DNA of 64,000 bases from Clostridia bacterium (GTDB taxonomy: Bacteria; Bacillota; Clostridia; Peptostreptococcales; Acidaminobacteraceae): contig JACUUV010000007.1 of assembly GCA_014859095.1 (NCBI GenBank), positions 1 to 64,000 of the forward strand, read 5' to 3'. Under the pieces are notes generated by a model. That model made no database searches. It saw nothing but the letters and a program-made list of their open reading frames with translations, and was not told the DNA's origin. The position numbers and the translations under genes are program-made. Of the stretch, positions 47,832 to 56,235 are shown piece by piece. Numbering within the stretch: position 1 is the stretch's first letter; the number at the start of each line of letters is the position of its first letter.

Positions 47832-48257
47832 TTAATCTTCTATTATGATTCCCATGCTTCTTGCCGTACCTTCTACCATGCTCATTGCAGCTTCAACACT
47901 ACCAGCATTTAAGTCAGTCATTTTAATCTCTGCGATTTCCTTGACTTTAGATCTTTTCACTGTAGCAACCTTTTTCTTGTTTGGTTCACCTGAACCACTT
48001 GCGATTCCAGCCGCTTTCAATAACAAGTTTGCCGCAGGCGGCGTCTTTGTGATGAAAGTATAAGATCTGTCTTGGTATACTGTGATGACAACTGGAATAA
48101 TCATTCCAACCTGATCAGCAGTTTTTGCGTTGAACTCCTTGCAGAATTGCATGATATTAACTCCTTGTTGACCAAGAGCTGGACCAACTGGTGGTGCCGG
48201 AGTCGCTTTACCTGCAGGAATTTGTAATTTTACAAGACCTGTAACTTTTTTAGCCAT
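47832..48257 (-). CDS. rplK: 50S ribosomal protein L11
   Basis: 141 residues. [33 protein letters not shown] is the thiostrepton-region N-domain; the C-domain binds 23S rRNA ([27 protein letters not shown]). ATG after AAGGAGGTGTAATAA. Confidence 0.98.
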   Translation of the reverse strand: MAKKVTGLVKLQIPAGKATPAPPVGPALGQQGVNIMQFCKEFNAKTADQVGMIIPVVITVYQDRSYTFITKTPPAANLLLKAAGIASGSGEPNKKKVATVKRSKVKEIAEIKMTDLNAGSVEAAMSMVEGTARSMGIIIED

Positions 48258-48283
48258 TTATTACACCTCCTTTTTTAATGATA

Positions 48284-48808
48284 TTAGTTCTTTTGGATTT
48301 GATCAAATTCAAGTTCTACAGGTGTTTCCCTGCCAAACATTGAGATTGTCGCTTTGATAGATTGTCTTTCCATATGAATTTCTTCGACTGTGCCCAGGAA
48401 ATTCTCAAACGGACCTGATATAACCGTGATTGAGTCTCCAATCGCAAAATCAATTTCAATTTTACGTTTTTCAAGACCCATATTTTCAACTTCATCGTCC
48501 GTCAGCGGAATTGGTTTGGACCCAGGGCCCACAAATCCAGTCACGCCTCTTGTGTTTCTTACAACATACCAAGATTCGTCAGTCATAATCATTTTAACCA
48601 ATGCATAACCTGGGAAGATTTTTTTGGACTTGTCCTTACGTTTGCCGTTCTTGATTTCCACTACGATCTCAGTTGGAACGACAACTTGCAGGATTTCATC
48701 CTCCATACCTCTATTTTCAACGATCTTTTCTATGTTCGCCTTCACTTTGTTCTCGTGACCCGAGTACGTGTGAACGACGTACCATTTCGCATTATTCGTT
48801 TCTGACAT
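48284..48808 (-). CDS. nusG: transcription termination/antitermination factor NusG
   Basis: 174 residues. N-terminal NGN domain (WYVVHTYSGHENKVKANIEK to about 115) and a C-terminal KOW domain (IGDSITVISGPFENFLGTVEEI). It binds the polymerase clamp and S10. ATG after GGAGGTTTGAAAAATC; 38 bases after secE. Confidence 0.98.
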   Translation of the reverse strand: MSETNNAKWYVVHTYSGHENKVKANIEKIVENRGMEDEILQVVVPTEIVVEIKNGKRKDKSKKIFPGYALVKMIMTDESWYVVRNTRGVTGFVGPGSKPIPLTDDEVENMGLEKRKIEIDFAIGDSITVISGPFENFLGTVEEIHMERQSIKATISMFGRETPVELEFDQIQKN

Positions 48809-48846
48809 GATTTTTCAAACCTCCTCCCATAATTATTGTATCAGCC

Positions 48847-49053
48847 TTATGCAAGTAAGTTGAAGAAAAATTTAAAAATCGTATCTAGCACTCCAATGGT
48901 CACTGCTGAGATCAAAACCATAACAAGCACAACAACTGTGTAATTCCATACATCCTTACGCGTTGGCCAAGTCACTTTCTTGATTTCACTTCTTACACTC
49001 TTGAAAAACTTGCCTGCGCCTGGTTTTTTTTCTTTTACATTACTAGAAGACAT
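48847..49053 (-). CDS. secE: protein translocase subunit SecE
   Basis: 68 residues with one C-terminal membrane helix (about 39-60) after the conserved amphipathic region FKSVRSEIKKVTWPTRKDVWN. Clamps SecY. ATG 49053. Between rpmG and nusG, the standard order. Confidence 0.97.
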   Translation of the reverse strand: MSSSNVKEKKPGAGKFFKSVRSEIKKVTWPTRKDVWNYTVVVLVMVLISAVTIGVLDTIFKFFFNLLA

Positions 49054-49085
49054 TTTTATCTCAACCCCTTATTCAATATTAGAAA

Positions 49086-49235
49086 CTACTTAGTTTCTTT
49101 GTGAAGCGTATGCTTCCTGTCGAATTTACAATATTTCATCATTTCAATTCTGTCTGGGTTGTTTTTCTTGTTCTTTGATGTGTTGTAATTTCTGTTTTTG
49201 CACTCTGTACAAGCTAATGTGATATTCACTCTCAT
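49086..49235 (-). CDS. rpmG: 50S ribosomal protein L33
   Basis: 49 residues. [17 protein letters not shown] and HTLHKETK are typical. The first CxxC (C9, C12) is intact, but the second pair reads YCKFD, so only three cysteines remain; Bacillus RpmGA is similarly disrupted. ATG 49235 follows AGGAGGTGTCGAA. First gene of rpmG-secE-nusG-rplKA, behind a TTGACA/TAGGTT promoter. Confidence 0.96.
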   Translation of the reverse strand: MRVNITLACTECKNRNYNTSKNKKNNPDRIEMMKYCKFDRKHTLHKETK

Positions 49236-49308
49236 TTCGACACCTCCTAAACCGACTATTGTCCGTGCCTGGCAATGCACACTCCATCCACTATAACATC
49301 ACTAATTT

Positions 49309-49337
49309 AACCTACCACAAAACGTTTTGCATGTCAA
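49309..49337 (-). promoter_or_regulatory. promoter of rpmG-secE-nusG-rplKA with a palindromic spacer
   Basis: TTGACA (49332-49337), 17-base spacer, TAGGTT (49309-49314) with a TG extension. The spacer contains the perfect 12-base palindrome CAAAACGTTTTG (49318-49329). Confidence 0.75.
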
Positions 49338-49395
49338 TAAAACCTCAACACTTTTTGTGCTGAAATAATGTTAACAATAATTCAAATCGTTTGAA

Positions 49396-49432
49396 AAAGT
49401 TAAATAAGGACTAGTTGCCACTAGTCCTTATT
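49396..49432 (-). terminator. terminator of tuf2
   Basis: 13-bp perfect stem AATAAGGACTAGT/ACTAGTCCTTATT (49420-49432 with 49403-49415), 4-base loop, followed on the minus strand by TAACTTTTTC. Confidence 0.85.
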
Positions 49433-49511
49433 ACATGTCATTTTGGATTACGACCTTAAACACTCATGATATTCTAACGCATATCCTGTTAAAAATCAAG
49501 TTTTTTTTAAG

Positions 49512-50702
49512 TTAGTCTGTAATCTTGATTACAGATCCAGCTCCTACTGTTCTTCCACCTTCACGGATAGAGAATCTTAAACCCTCTTCTACCGCGATTG
49601 GTGCTATAAGTTCGATGCTCATTTCGATGTTGTCTCCAGGCATACACATTTCAACACCTGCTGGTAAATCGATTGATCCAGTTACATCTGTTGTTCTAAA
49701 GAAGAATTGTGGTCTGTAACCTTTGAAGAACGGTGTATGTCTTCCGCCCTCTTCTTTAGTAAGAACGTATACTTGCGCCTCAAACTTTGTATGTGGATGG
49801 ATAGTTCCCGGTTTTGCAAGAACTTGTCCTCTTTCAATCTCTGTTCTTTGGATTCCTCTTAAAAGAAGACCGCAGTTATCGCCTGCTTGACCTTCATCAA
49901 GAAGTTTCTTGAACATCTCTACGCCTGTTACCACTAACTTTCTTGGTGCATCAGCGAGACCTACGAGTTCAACTTCTTCTTGAACTTTAATAACGCCTCT
50001 TTCAATTCTACCTGTTGCAACTGTTCCACGACCTGTAATCGAGAATACGTCTTCAACTGGCATCAAGAATGGTTTGTCTGTCGCTCTCTCGGGTTGCGGG
50101 ATGTAAGTGTCAATGATATCGAACAATTCGATGATTTTTTCTGCCCACTCTGGTTCGCCTTCAAGTGCTTTAAGAGCCGATCCTCTGATGATTGGTGTGT
50201 CATCACCCGGGAAATCGTATTCAGTCAAAAGGTCTCTTACTTCCATTTCAACAAGCTCAAGTAATTCTTCGTCGTCTACCATATCACATTTGTTGAGGAA
50301 CACAACGATGTATGGAACGCCTACTTGTCTCGAAAGAAGGATATGCTCTCTTGTTTGTGGCATTGGACCGTCAGCTGCGGAAACAACAAGGATGGATCCG
50401 TCCATTTGAGCGGCTCCTGTGATCATGTTCTTTACGTAGTCGGCGTGACCTGGACAGTCTACGTGAGCGTAGTGTCTAGCTGGAGTTTCGTACTCGACGT
50501 GAGCAGTAGAGATAGTGATTCCTCTTTCTCTCTCTTCTGGTGCCTTATCGATGTTGTCAAAGTCTACTTTTGCGCCTAAAGCGTACTTCTCAAATAGAAC
50601 TTTAGTGATTGCAGCTGTTAGAGTTGTTTTACCGTGGTCAACGTGACCGATTGTCCCAACATTACAGTGAGGCTTGTTTCTTTCAAATTTTTGCTTAGCC
50701 AT
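49512..50702 (-). CDS. tuf: elongation factor Tu (copy 2)
   Basis: 396 residues, same protein as copy 1 except the last residue (Asp rather than Asn). Nucleotides 49555-50702 appear identical to 33816-34963. Flanking DNA is unrelated on both sides. ATG 50702 follows GGGAGGAAGAAATCC; an 8-bp inverted repeat (50717-50744) overlaps the region just upstream. It sits between sigH and rpmG, with its own terminator. Confidence 0.99.
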   Translation of the reverse strand: MAKQKFERNKPHCNVGTIGHVDHGKTTLTAAITKVLFEKYALGAKVDFDNIDKAPEERERGITISTAHVEYETPARHYAHVDCPGHADYVKNMITGAAQMDGSILVVSAADGPMPQTREHILLSRQVGVPYIVVFLNKCDMVDDEELLELVEMEVRDLLTEYDFPGDDTPIIRGSALKALEGEPEWAEKIIELFDIIDTYIPQPERATDKPFLMPVEDVFSITGRGTVATGRIERGVIKVQEEVELVGLADAPRKLVVTGVEMFKKLLDEGQAGDNCGLLLRGIQRTEIERGQVLAKPGTIHPHTKFEAQVYVLTKEEGGRHTPFFKGYRPQFFFRTTDVTGSIDLPAGVEMCMPGDNIEMSIELIAPIAVEEGLRFSIREGGRTVGAGSVIKITD

Positions 50703-50716
50703 GGATTTCTTCCTCC

Positions 50717-50744
50717 CTTGTTAACTTATATATATTTTAACAAG
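50717..50744. repeat. inverted repeat over the tuf2 5' untranslated region
   Basis: CTTGTTAA (50717-50724) and TTAACAAG (50737-50744) form a perfect 8-bp stem with a 12-base A/T loop, ending one base from the tuf2 Shine-Dalgarno. Copy 1 has no counterpart. Confidence 0.75.
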
Positions 50745-50770
50745 CACTTTTGCACTTGTCTGTAAACCCA

Positions 50771-51409
50771 CTAATTTAAATTCACCAAAAATTTCTCGAG
50801 TTTCTTTTTCACTCTTTGAAGTGCATTGTCAACTGATTTTACATGTTTGTCCATTTCCAGTGAGATTTCATTGTATGACTTCCCTTCAAGATATGCGTTG
50901 AGAACTTTCCATTCGAGGTCACTGAGCACTTCACCCATTTTTTCCTCAATCTGGCTCAATTCTTCCCTTTTGATGACCAGATGTTCAGGATTGAGCTCCT
51001 TACTGTTCATCATCATATCATAAAGGGTTCTGTCCGACTCCTCATCAAAGATTGGTTTGTTGAGTGAGACGTATGAATTGAGTGGTATGTGCTTTTGTCT
51101 AGTAGCAGTTTTGATAGCAGTTATGATCTGCCTCTTGATACAAAGTTCTGCAAATGACCTGAATGAAGTGACCTTGTCTGGTTGAAAATCTCTTATCGCT
51201 TTAAAAAGACCAATCATTCCTTCCTGCACAATATCCTCACGATCCGCCCCGATAAGAAAATAGGCTCTCGCTTTGCTTCTAACAAAATTCTTGTACTTTC
51301 TGATCAGCTGCTCTTGAGCTTTAGGGTCACCTTTACGTGCAAGTTCGACCACAATTTCTTCATCAAAGCTGTCGTGATTATACCATGTCGCAGTCTCAAT
51401 TGGCTCCAT
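50771..51409 (-). CDS. sigH: RNA polymerase sigma factor SigH (sigma-30)
   Basis: 212 residues. Region 2 (KYKNFVRSKARAYFLIGADREDIVQEGMIGLFKAI, about 39-73) binds core and -10; region 4 (LSDLEWKVLNAYLEGKSYNEISLEMD) binds -35. It directs post-exponential and early sporulation genes in Bacillus and clostridia. ATG 51409 has GGGGAGG nine bases upstream; TTG 51412 is an alternative. Own sigma-A-type promoter at 51463-51492. Confidence 0.93.
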   Translation of the reverse strand: MEPIETATWYNHDSFDEEIVVELARKGDPKAQEQLIRKYKNFVRSKARAYFLIGADREDIVQEGMIGLFKAIRDFQPDKVTSFRSFAELCIKRQIITAIKTATRQKHIPLNSYVSLNKPIFDEESDRTLYDMMMNSKELNPEHLVIKREELSQIEEKMGEVLSDLEWKVLNAYLEGKSYNEISLEMDKHVKSVDNALQRVKKKLEKFLVNLN

Positions 51410-51462
51410 CAAAGCTGTCCTCCCCAAATGTTAGAAACGGATTCTTAACAAGTCATAAAGTC

Positions 51463-51492
51463 ATTATATATTATTCGCAATCCTGACGTCAA
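51463..51492 (-). promoter_or_regulatory. promoter of sigH
   Basis: TTGACG (51487-51492), 18-base spacer, TATAAT (51463-51468). It is in the 161-base gap after rlmB. Confidence 0.75.
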
Positions 51493-51541
51493 GTCATCAT
51501 CAAGAGTCAAACTTCAATATTTTCCCAACGGCTTCAGAGTC

Positions 51542-51557
51542 GTTCCAACTATGGAAC
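51542..51557 (-). terminator. possible weak terminator after rlmB
   Basis: 6-bp perfect stem GTTCCA/TGGAAC with 4-base loop, 13 bases after the rlmB stop, but no T run follows. It may only stabilise the 3' end. Confidence 0.3.
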
Positions 51558-51570
51558 AAAGCTATTGAAA

Positions 51571-52317
51571 TTATTGTTGTGCGGTTTTCGACTGGCGCTG
51601 CCTCACTACCTCGTACATCACTACGGCGCCCGCCACCGCAGCATTGAGCGAACTCACTTTCCCAAACATTGGAAGCGATATCATGAAATCACATTTTTCT
51701 TTGACAAGCCGGCTGATGCCTTTGCCCTCATTGCCAATTACCACGCCAATACTTCCAATAAGTTTAGCATCGCAATAATTTTGAGCACCCATGTCTGTAC
51801 CGACAATCCATAATCCATTCGCCTTCAATTCTTCGATGGTCTGGGAAATGTTTGTCACTTTTGCTACAGGTACGTATTCAACTGCTCCGCAAGAAGTCTT
51901 CACAACGGTCTGATTGATGAGGGCACTCCTCCTCTTAGGTATAATCACACCATGTGCTCCGACAGCATTTGCAGTTCTGATGATGCTGCCCAAGTTGTGG
52001 GGATCAGTGATTTCATCGCATATGATCAAAAATGGTTCCTCACCTTTGGATTTGGCGATTTCAATCAGTTCTTCCACTTCATGATAGGGATACGGCGCTA
52101 CGTATGCGATCACACCCTGATGATTTTCACCATCTGTGATTCTATCCATTTTTTTACGATCCAAATACTGGATCAAATACTTTCGCTCTTTGGATATGTC
52201 TATGATCTTTTGTATCGGTTTATCTTTGGTGTTTTCCAGCACAATGATCCTATTGATTTCATGACCCGATTCCAGTGCCTCTAAAACAGGATTTCTTCCA
52301 TATATTATATCTTCCAT
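51571..52317 (-). CDS. rlmB: 23S rRNA (guanosine-2'-O-)-methyltransferase, RlmB/TrmH family
   Basis: 248 residues. SPOUT methyltransferase with an N-terminal L30-like substrate domain (IIYGRNPVLEALESG). Knot motifs DPHNLGSIIRTANAVGAHGV, GVVIGNEGKGISRLV and MFGKVSSLNAAVAGAVVMYE are complete. Methylates G2251-type positions in the P loop; exact target inferred from family. ATG 52317, 16 bases after thyX. Confidence 0.93.
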   Translation of the reverse strand: MEDIIYGRNPVLEALESGHEINRIIVLENTKDKPIQKIIDISKERKYLIQYLDRKKMDRITDGENHQGVIAYVAPYPYHEVEELIEIAKSKGEEPFLIICDEITDPHNLGSIIRTANAVGAHGVIIPKRRSALINQTVVKTSCGAVEYVPVAKVTNISQTIEELKANGLWIVGTDMGAQNYCDAKLIGSIGVVIGNEGKGISRLVKEKCDFMISLPMFGKVSSLNAAVAGAVVMYEVVRQRQSKTAQQ

Positions 52318-52333
52318 TCATACCTTCCTTTAT

Positions 52334-53092
52334 CTACAATAATCCAAAAGAAGCTCGTACTTCAGCTATAGCTCCACAAGTCATTTTACCTTCTGGACAC
52401 GGACCAATCAAACATTTCGGGCCTGCATTTCCAAACACATTTGGTGCGACCTGCTTGACTATTCGGAGCATCTCAGTCGCAAGTTCACGAATCTCCCATT
52501 GTGCTCTATTGCAGCATCGATGATTGAAGAAATTGATCAGGCTTCTCGCATTCATGCTCACAACAATTTTTGTTTCACATGCGTTAGGAAATACAAACCG
52601 CGCATCCTCAACCGCCACTTTTTCAGCTTGGGATCTTGCCTTCTTCTCACTATACCCTTTTTCGATGTATCTTAAATAATAATCTTCTTCCAACTTTTCG
52701 GCAATAGTGTCATAAACTTTTTGATCATCTGCCATTGCCTGTTCAAACATCTCCCGCACTTCCGGATTGGACCCAATGGCCGGTGGGATGATATACTCAA
52801 AAGCATCAAGTTTAACGTATCTTTGTGATTGTTGGGAGTATGAGGCGATTCTATGTCTGACAAGTTGATGCGTCAGCACCCTGCTGACTCCTTCTATCGC
52901 AAAGGTGAACGAAATATGCTCAAGTGGAGAAAAATGTCCATACTCCATCAATTTATCCAAAAAAATACCGGATGATTCATCATCCAGGTTTTCATATAAA
53001 GTTTCAATGCCGACTGGGGAATAGCACAGTTTGGCAGAAGCTGCAATCACCTTTTCAGGTTCAGGGGTATGTGCAATAAGCTTAACCTTCAT
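52334..53092 (-). CDS. thyX: flavin-dependent thymidylate synthase
   Basis: 252 residues. ThyX signature [13 protein letters not shown] (R79-R91) fits the RHRxxSxxxxSxR consensus. It makes dTMP from dUMP with FAD and methylene-folate, replacing ThyA. Start ATG 53092 after AAGGAGGTCAATTTG. Position between mrnC and rlmB is unlike Bacillus and known from clostridia. Confidence 0.95.
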   Translation of the reverse strand: MKVKLIAHTPEPEKVIAASAKLCYSPVGIETLYENLDDESSGIFLDKLMEYGHFSPLEHISFTFAIEGVSRVLTHQLVRHRIASYSQQSQRYVKLDAFEYIIPPAIGSNPEVREMFEQAMADDQKVYDTIAEKLEEDYYLRYIEKGYSEKKARSQAEKVAVEDARFVFPNACETKIVVSMNARSLINFFNHRCCNRAQWEIRELATEMLRIVKQVAPNVFGNAGPKCLIGPCPEGKMTCGAIAEVRASFGLL

Positions 53093-53125
53093 CAAATTGA
53101 CCTCCTTATCTTTCATCTTGATCTC

Positions 53126-53428
53126 CTATTGTTCATCTGAGGAAAAATACGAATCCCCGAATGGGAGAATTCCAATCAGGTATTTTCTATAACGTCCTGT
53201 GAAATCATTTTCATCTTCGACTTTCACATCTGTAATCCTGAACTTCAAGATTCCTGTTTTATAGAGGATGTTGGAATGCCTCTCATCGAGAATTCCCTGC
53301 ATTCTGACAACAACAGCCTCATCCTTTGGATCTTCTGTATCGACCGGATCCAAGACAAAGGACTTGTATCCCAATATAATCAAGACAATCAGTGTCATCC
53401 CAATTAAAATCCTATCCTTACGTTTCAT
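53126..53428 (-). CDS. 100-residue single-pass membrane protein, unknown function
   Basis: Basic N-terminus, one membrane helix (about 8-25), then an acidic linker (DPVDTEDPKDE) and a predicted beta-rich outer domain (residues about 37-100; ILKFRITDVKVEDENDFTG). The architecture recalls DUF4330-type proteins, but I cannot confirm it. ATG 53428 has GGTGA five bases upstream and overlaps mrnC by 11 bases. It precedes thyX by 33 bases. Confidence 0.65.
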   Translation of the reverse strand: MKRKDRILIGMTLIVLIILGYKSFVLDPVDTEDPKDEAVVVRMQGILDERHSNILYKTGILKFRITDVKVEDENDFTGRYRKYLIGILPFGDSYFSSDEQ

Positions 53429-53882
53429 TGTGTTCACCGAGATCCTTTATTGAATTTTCTTTCGAATCAATGGCTTTTATGGTCAAGTGAACGATTTCAT
53501 ACAAGCGTTCCTTTCGATCTGTCAAATAAAGATAGCCAATCAATGCCTCATAACCGGTTGCGTATCTATAGTCTGACAAGAGTGCATTTTTGGGAACCGT
53601 ACTCGACTTCTGATTTCTTCCTCGCTTGATCATCTGCCATTCATCTTCACTGAAAGATTCCCTCAGCCTATGCACTGCCGTCGCCTGTGCGTTTGCATTG
53701 ACAAATTGTTTGGCTTTTTTTGACATTTCATGTGGTGTCATAACAAATTGACTGATTAGGTACGTTCTGATGTAAGCTTCATAGATGGCATCACCCAAAA
53801 AAGCCAACTTCAGCGGATTCATCATTCTAACATCCATATCCGATAAACTATTCAATTCAGCATTCTCTAAAAAATCGTTCAT
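53418..53882 (-). CDS. mrnC: mini-ribonuclease 3
   Basis: 154 residues. RNase III catalytic domain without a dsRNA-binding domain; LAFLGDAIYEAYIRTYL and YRYATGYEALIGYLYL carry the acidic catalytic residues. It matures 23S rRNA ends. I use ATG 53882, with AGAGG upstream. A longer reading from ATG 53978 would add 32 Cys-rich residues across a strong hairpin and is less likely. It follows gltX as in Bacillus, without cysE and cysS between. Confidence 0.88.
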   Translation of the reverse strand: MNDFLENAELNSLSDMDVRMMNPLKLAFLGDAIYEAYIRTYLISQFVMTPHEMSKKAKQFVNANAQATAVHRLRESFSEDEWQMIKRGRNQKSSTVPKNALLSDYRYATGYEALIGYLYLTDRKERLYEIVHLTIKAIDSKENSIKDLGEHNET

Positions 53883-53915
53883 AAAAGCCTCTTCACTCGA
53901 GTATTGTTTAGAACA

Positions 53916-53950
53916 GTGGGGGCAATTGTAATGGATACAACAGCCCCCAC
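53916..53950 (-). other. stable two-part stem-loop between gltX and mrnC
   Basis: GTGGGGGC/GCCCCCAC (53943-53950 with 53916-53923) continues, after a 2-base internal loop, into TTGTA/TACAA closing TCCAT (inner arms 53936-53940 and 53926-53930). It starts 16 bases after the gltX stop. No T run follows, so it is not a classical terminator. Confidence 0.8.
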
Positions 53951-53965
53951 AAATTATCGGTTTAA

Positions 53966-55456
53966 TTATTTGACACACAAGTTCCGTATACTGTAATCGA
54001 TACGCTCAAGTACGTTCGCACACCCTATGACTTCCATCACCTTGGCGATGTCGGGACCGTGCACCTGACCGGTCAACGCGACTCGAACTGGCATAAACAG
54101 GTTCTTGCCTTTATGGCCGGTTTCTTTCTGGACTTCCTTAAGCAGGCGTTTTACATCCTCGGAAGTGATTACTTCTAGTTCAGACACCTTATTGGAAAAG
54201 CGCTCCAGCATCTCTGACACATGTGGCATTTCAATCATTTCTCTTGCTTCGTTGTCTTCAAGTTCTATCGTATTTACATTGAACAAATTGTAGTAGTCTG
54301 AGATTTCATTCAACTTATCAAGTCTTTCTCTCAAGATATCGACGATATTTCTGTATTTCGAGAACTCAACATCGAATTCAGACTCACTGACAAATCCACT
54401 CTCAACAAAATAAGCTTTTGAAAGCACTGTCAATTGGTCCAAATCGTAATTTCTAATATATTGGTTGTTCATCCAATTGAGTTTTTCCACATCGAATACA
54501 CCACTGGATTTTGATACTCTATCAAATGAAAATTTATTGATCAAAGTTTGCATGTCCATAATCTCTTCACCATCATCCGGTGACCATCCCACAAGTGCGA
54601 TATAATTGATCAAAGCTTCTGGCAAATAGCCTTTACGTTTGAAGTCCTCAACTGAAACATCACCTTCACGTTTGCTGAGTTTCTTTTTGGATTGTCCCAA
54701 AATGACAGGCAAATGAACGAATTGTGGAGCTTCCCACCCGAAAGCCTCATAAGTATAAATGTGCTTAGGCGTGGAGATCAACCATTCGTCACCTCGTACA
54801 ACGTGTGTGATTCCCATGAAATGATCGTCAACGACTACAGCCATATGATAAGTAGGAAAACCATCAGTTTTCATCAAAACCTGATCGTCCATATCATCCG
54901 TATTCACCTCTATATGCCCCTTGATGGCGTCATCAAATTCAATCACCCTACCTTCAGGCAACTTCAATCGCACCACGTGAGGGAGTCCTGCAGCAAGTTT
55001 CTCGTCTACCTCAGCTTTGGAAAGTTTCCTGCAAAATCCATCGTATTTAGGCGTTAAGCCATCAGACTTTTGTTTTTCCCGGACTTGCTCCAGACGTTCC
55101 TTGGTACAGAAGCAATGATAGGCATGTCCTGACTCAATCAATTGGTCCGAGTGTTTCTTATAAAGTTCCAGTCTGTGTGACTGAATATAAGGTCCAAATT
55201 CGCCCTTTTCAATAACGCGATGAGTACCCTCATCAATAAACGGACCTTCATCATGGACAACACCAGCCCACTGCATGGAGTTGATCATGCCTTCAATTGC
55301 ACCTTCAACGAATCTGGTTTGATCGGTATCTTCGACACGAATCAGATAAGTGCCTTCATTTTGTTTCGCATACAAAAAATTATATAACGCCGTTCTCAGA
55401 CCACCTATATGTACATATCCGGTAGGACTCGGCGCAAATCTCAATCTGGGCTTCAT
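53966..55456 (-). CDS. gltX: glutamyl-tRNA synthetase
   Basis: 496 residues, class I synthetase. The HIGH motif is PSPTGYVHIGGLRTALYN, the KMSKS motif is KKLSKREGD, and the C-terminal anticodon domain follows. In lineages lacking GlnRS it also charges tRNA-Gln. ATG 55456. In order after ispF and a Cys-rich small protein gene. Confidence 0.97.
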   Translation of the reverse strand: MKPRLRFAPSPTGYVHIGGLRTALYNFLYAKQNEGTYLIRVEDTDQTRFVEGAIEGMINSMQWAGVVHDEGPFIDEGTHRVIEKGEFGPYIQSHRLELYKKHSDQLIESGHAYHCFCTKERLEQVREKQKSDGLTPKYDGFCRKLSKAEVDEKLAAGLPHVVRLKLPEGRVIEFDDAIKGHIEVNTDDMDDQVLMKTDGFPTYHMAVVVDDHFMGITHVVRGDEWLISTPKHIYTYEAFGWEAPQFVHLPVILGQSKKKLSKREGDVSVEDFKRKGYLPEALINYIALVGWSPDDGEEIMDMQTLINKFSFDRVSKSSGVFDVEKLNWMNNQYIRNYDLDQLTVLSKAYFVESGFVSESEFDVEFSKYRNIVDILRERLDKLNEISDYYNLFNVNTIELEDNEAREMIEMPHVSEMLERFSNKVSELEVITSEDVKRLLKEVQKETGHKGKNLFMPVRVALTGQVHGPDIAKVMEVIGCANVLERIDYSIRNLCVK

Positions 55457-55491
55457 AACGTTTGCCTCCTCTTTTCTTCTCGCCTATTATA

Positions 55492-55749
55492 CTAAAAATC
55501 AGAACCTCTTTCAATCACCTTCTTCATCCCCGACATTATATAGGCATAACTGCCAGAATCATGAGGTTTTGTGCAATCACTACAATCTTTGATCCCATTC
55601 GTCATCTTGAAGTTTCCCCCACATTCACCCCTCAGCATATAAAGTGGACAATAGCAAAAAAGACAGTTGAACTCCTCATCGGCCACATTTTTGTGGCAAG
55701 GGAAGAATTCGCAAACTTTATTTTGAAAAAACTTGTAATTCTCAGACAT
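55492..55749 (-). CDS. cysteine-rich small-domain protein
   Basis: 85 residues with ten cysteines, including CEFFPCHK, CLFCYCPLY, GECGG and CSDCTKPH. This matches the Cys-rich small domain (PF04071 type), thought to bind metal; it occurs alone or fused to cobalamin-related enzymes. Its ATG lies directly before the ispF stop codon (no gap), so it is coupled to ispF. Function unknown. Confidence 0.85.
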   Translation of the reverse strand: MSENYKFFQNKVCEFFPCHKNVADEEFNCLFCYCPLYMLRGECGGNFKMTNGIKDCSDCTKPHDSGSYAYIMSGMKKVIERGSDF

Positions 55750-56229
55750 CTATACCTCCATTTTATTTAGCAGTACGATTGCTTGGCTGGAAATTCCCAG
55801 ACCGGCACCTTCGAACCCCAATTTTTCAGTTGTTGTCGCCTTTATATTTATCTGATTCAACTCACAGCCCATCACTTCGGAGATGATTTTTCTCATTACC
55901 TCAATGTGAGGAGCCATTTTAGGTTGCTGTGCCACAATAGTGGCATCTAAGTTGACAATTGAATATCGATGTTCTTTCATAGTTTCAGCCACACTCTTTA
56001 ATAGCACTACACTGGATATATCTTTATACTCATCCGATGTATCAGGAAAATGCCTTCCGATATCACCAAGTGCCATTGCTCCAAGCAAAGCATCCATGAT
56101 GGCATGAAGCAAAACATCAGCATCCGAGTGCCCGAGCAAACCTTTTTCAAAGGGCACGTTCACACCTCCCAGTATAAGATCCCTTCCCTCCACCAATTGG
56201 TGGACATCATATCCCATTCCGATTCTCAT
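55750..56229 (-). CDS. ispF: 2-C-methyl-D-erythritol 2,4-cyclodiphosphate synthase
   Basis: 159 residues; forms MEcPP in the non-mevalonate isoprenoid pathway. Zinc ligands D8 and H10 in GYDVHQL and the histidine in [32 protein letters not shown] is the family signature. Six bases after ispD, as usual. Confidence 0.97.
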   Translation of the reverse strand: MRIGMGYDVHQLVEGRDLILGGVNVPFEKGLLGHSDADVLLHAIMDALLGAMALGDIGRHFPDTSDEYKDISSVVLLKSVAETMKEHRYSIVNLDATIVAQQPKMAPHIEVMRKIISEVMGCELNQINIKATTTEKLGFEGAGLGISSQAIVLLNKMEV

Positions 56230-56235
56230 AAGTTA

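Noticed and set aside
49236-49511. Possible tRNA-Trp between tuf2 and rpmG, as in some relatives
   Set aside because: No cloverleaf or CCA end could be found; the gap holds a terminator, two palindromes and a promoter.
53883-53978. 32-residue Cys-rich N-terminal extension of MrnC (CGGCC...CPHC)
   Set aside because: The extension overlaps the gltX end and is encoded by a strong hairpin. The family normally starts near residue 33, where a binding site is present. Proteomics could still reverse this.
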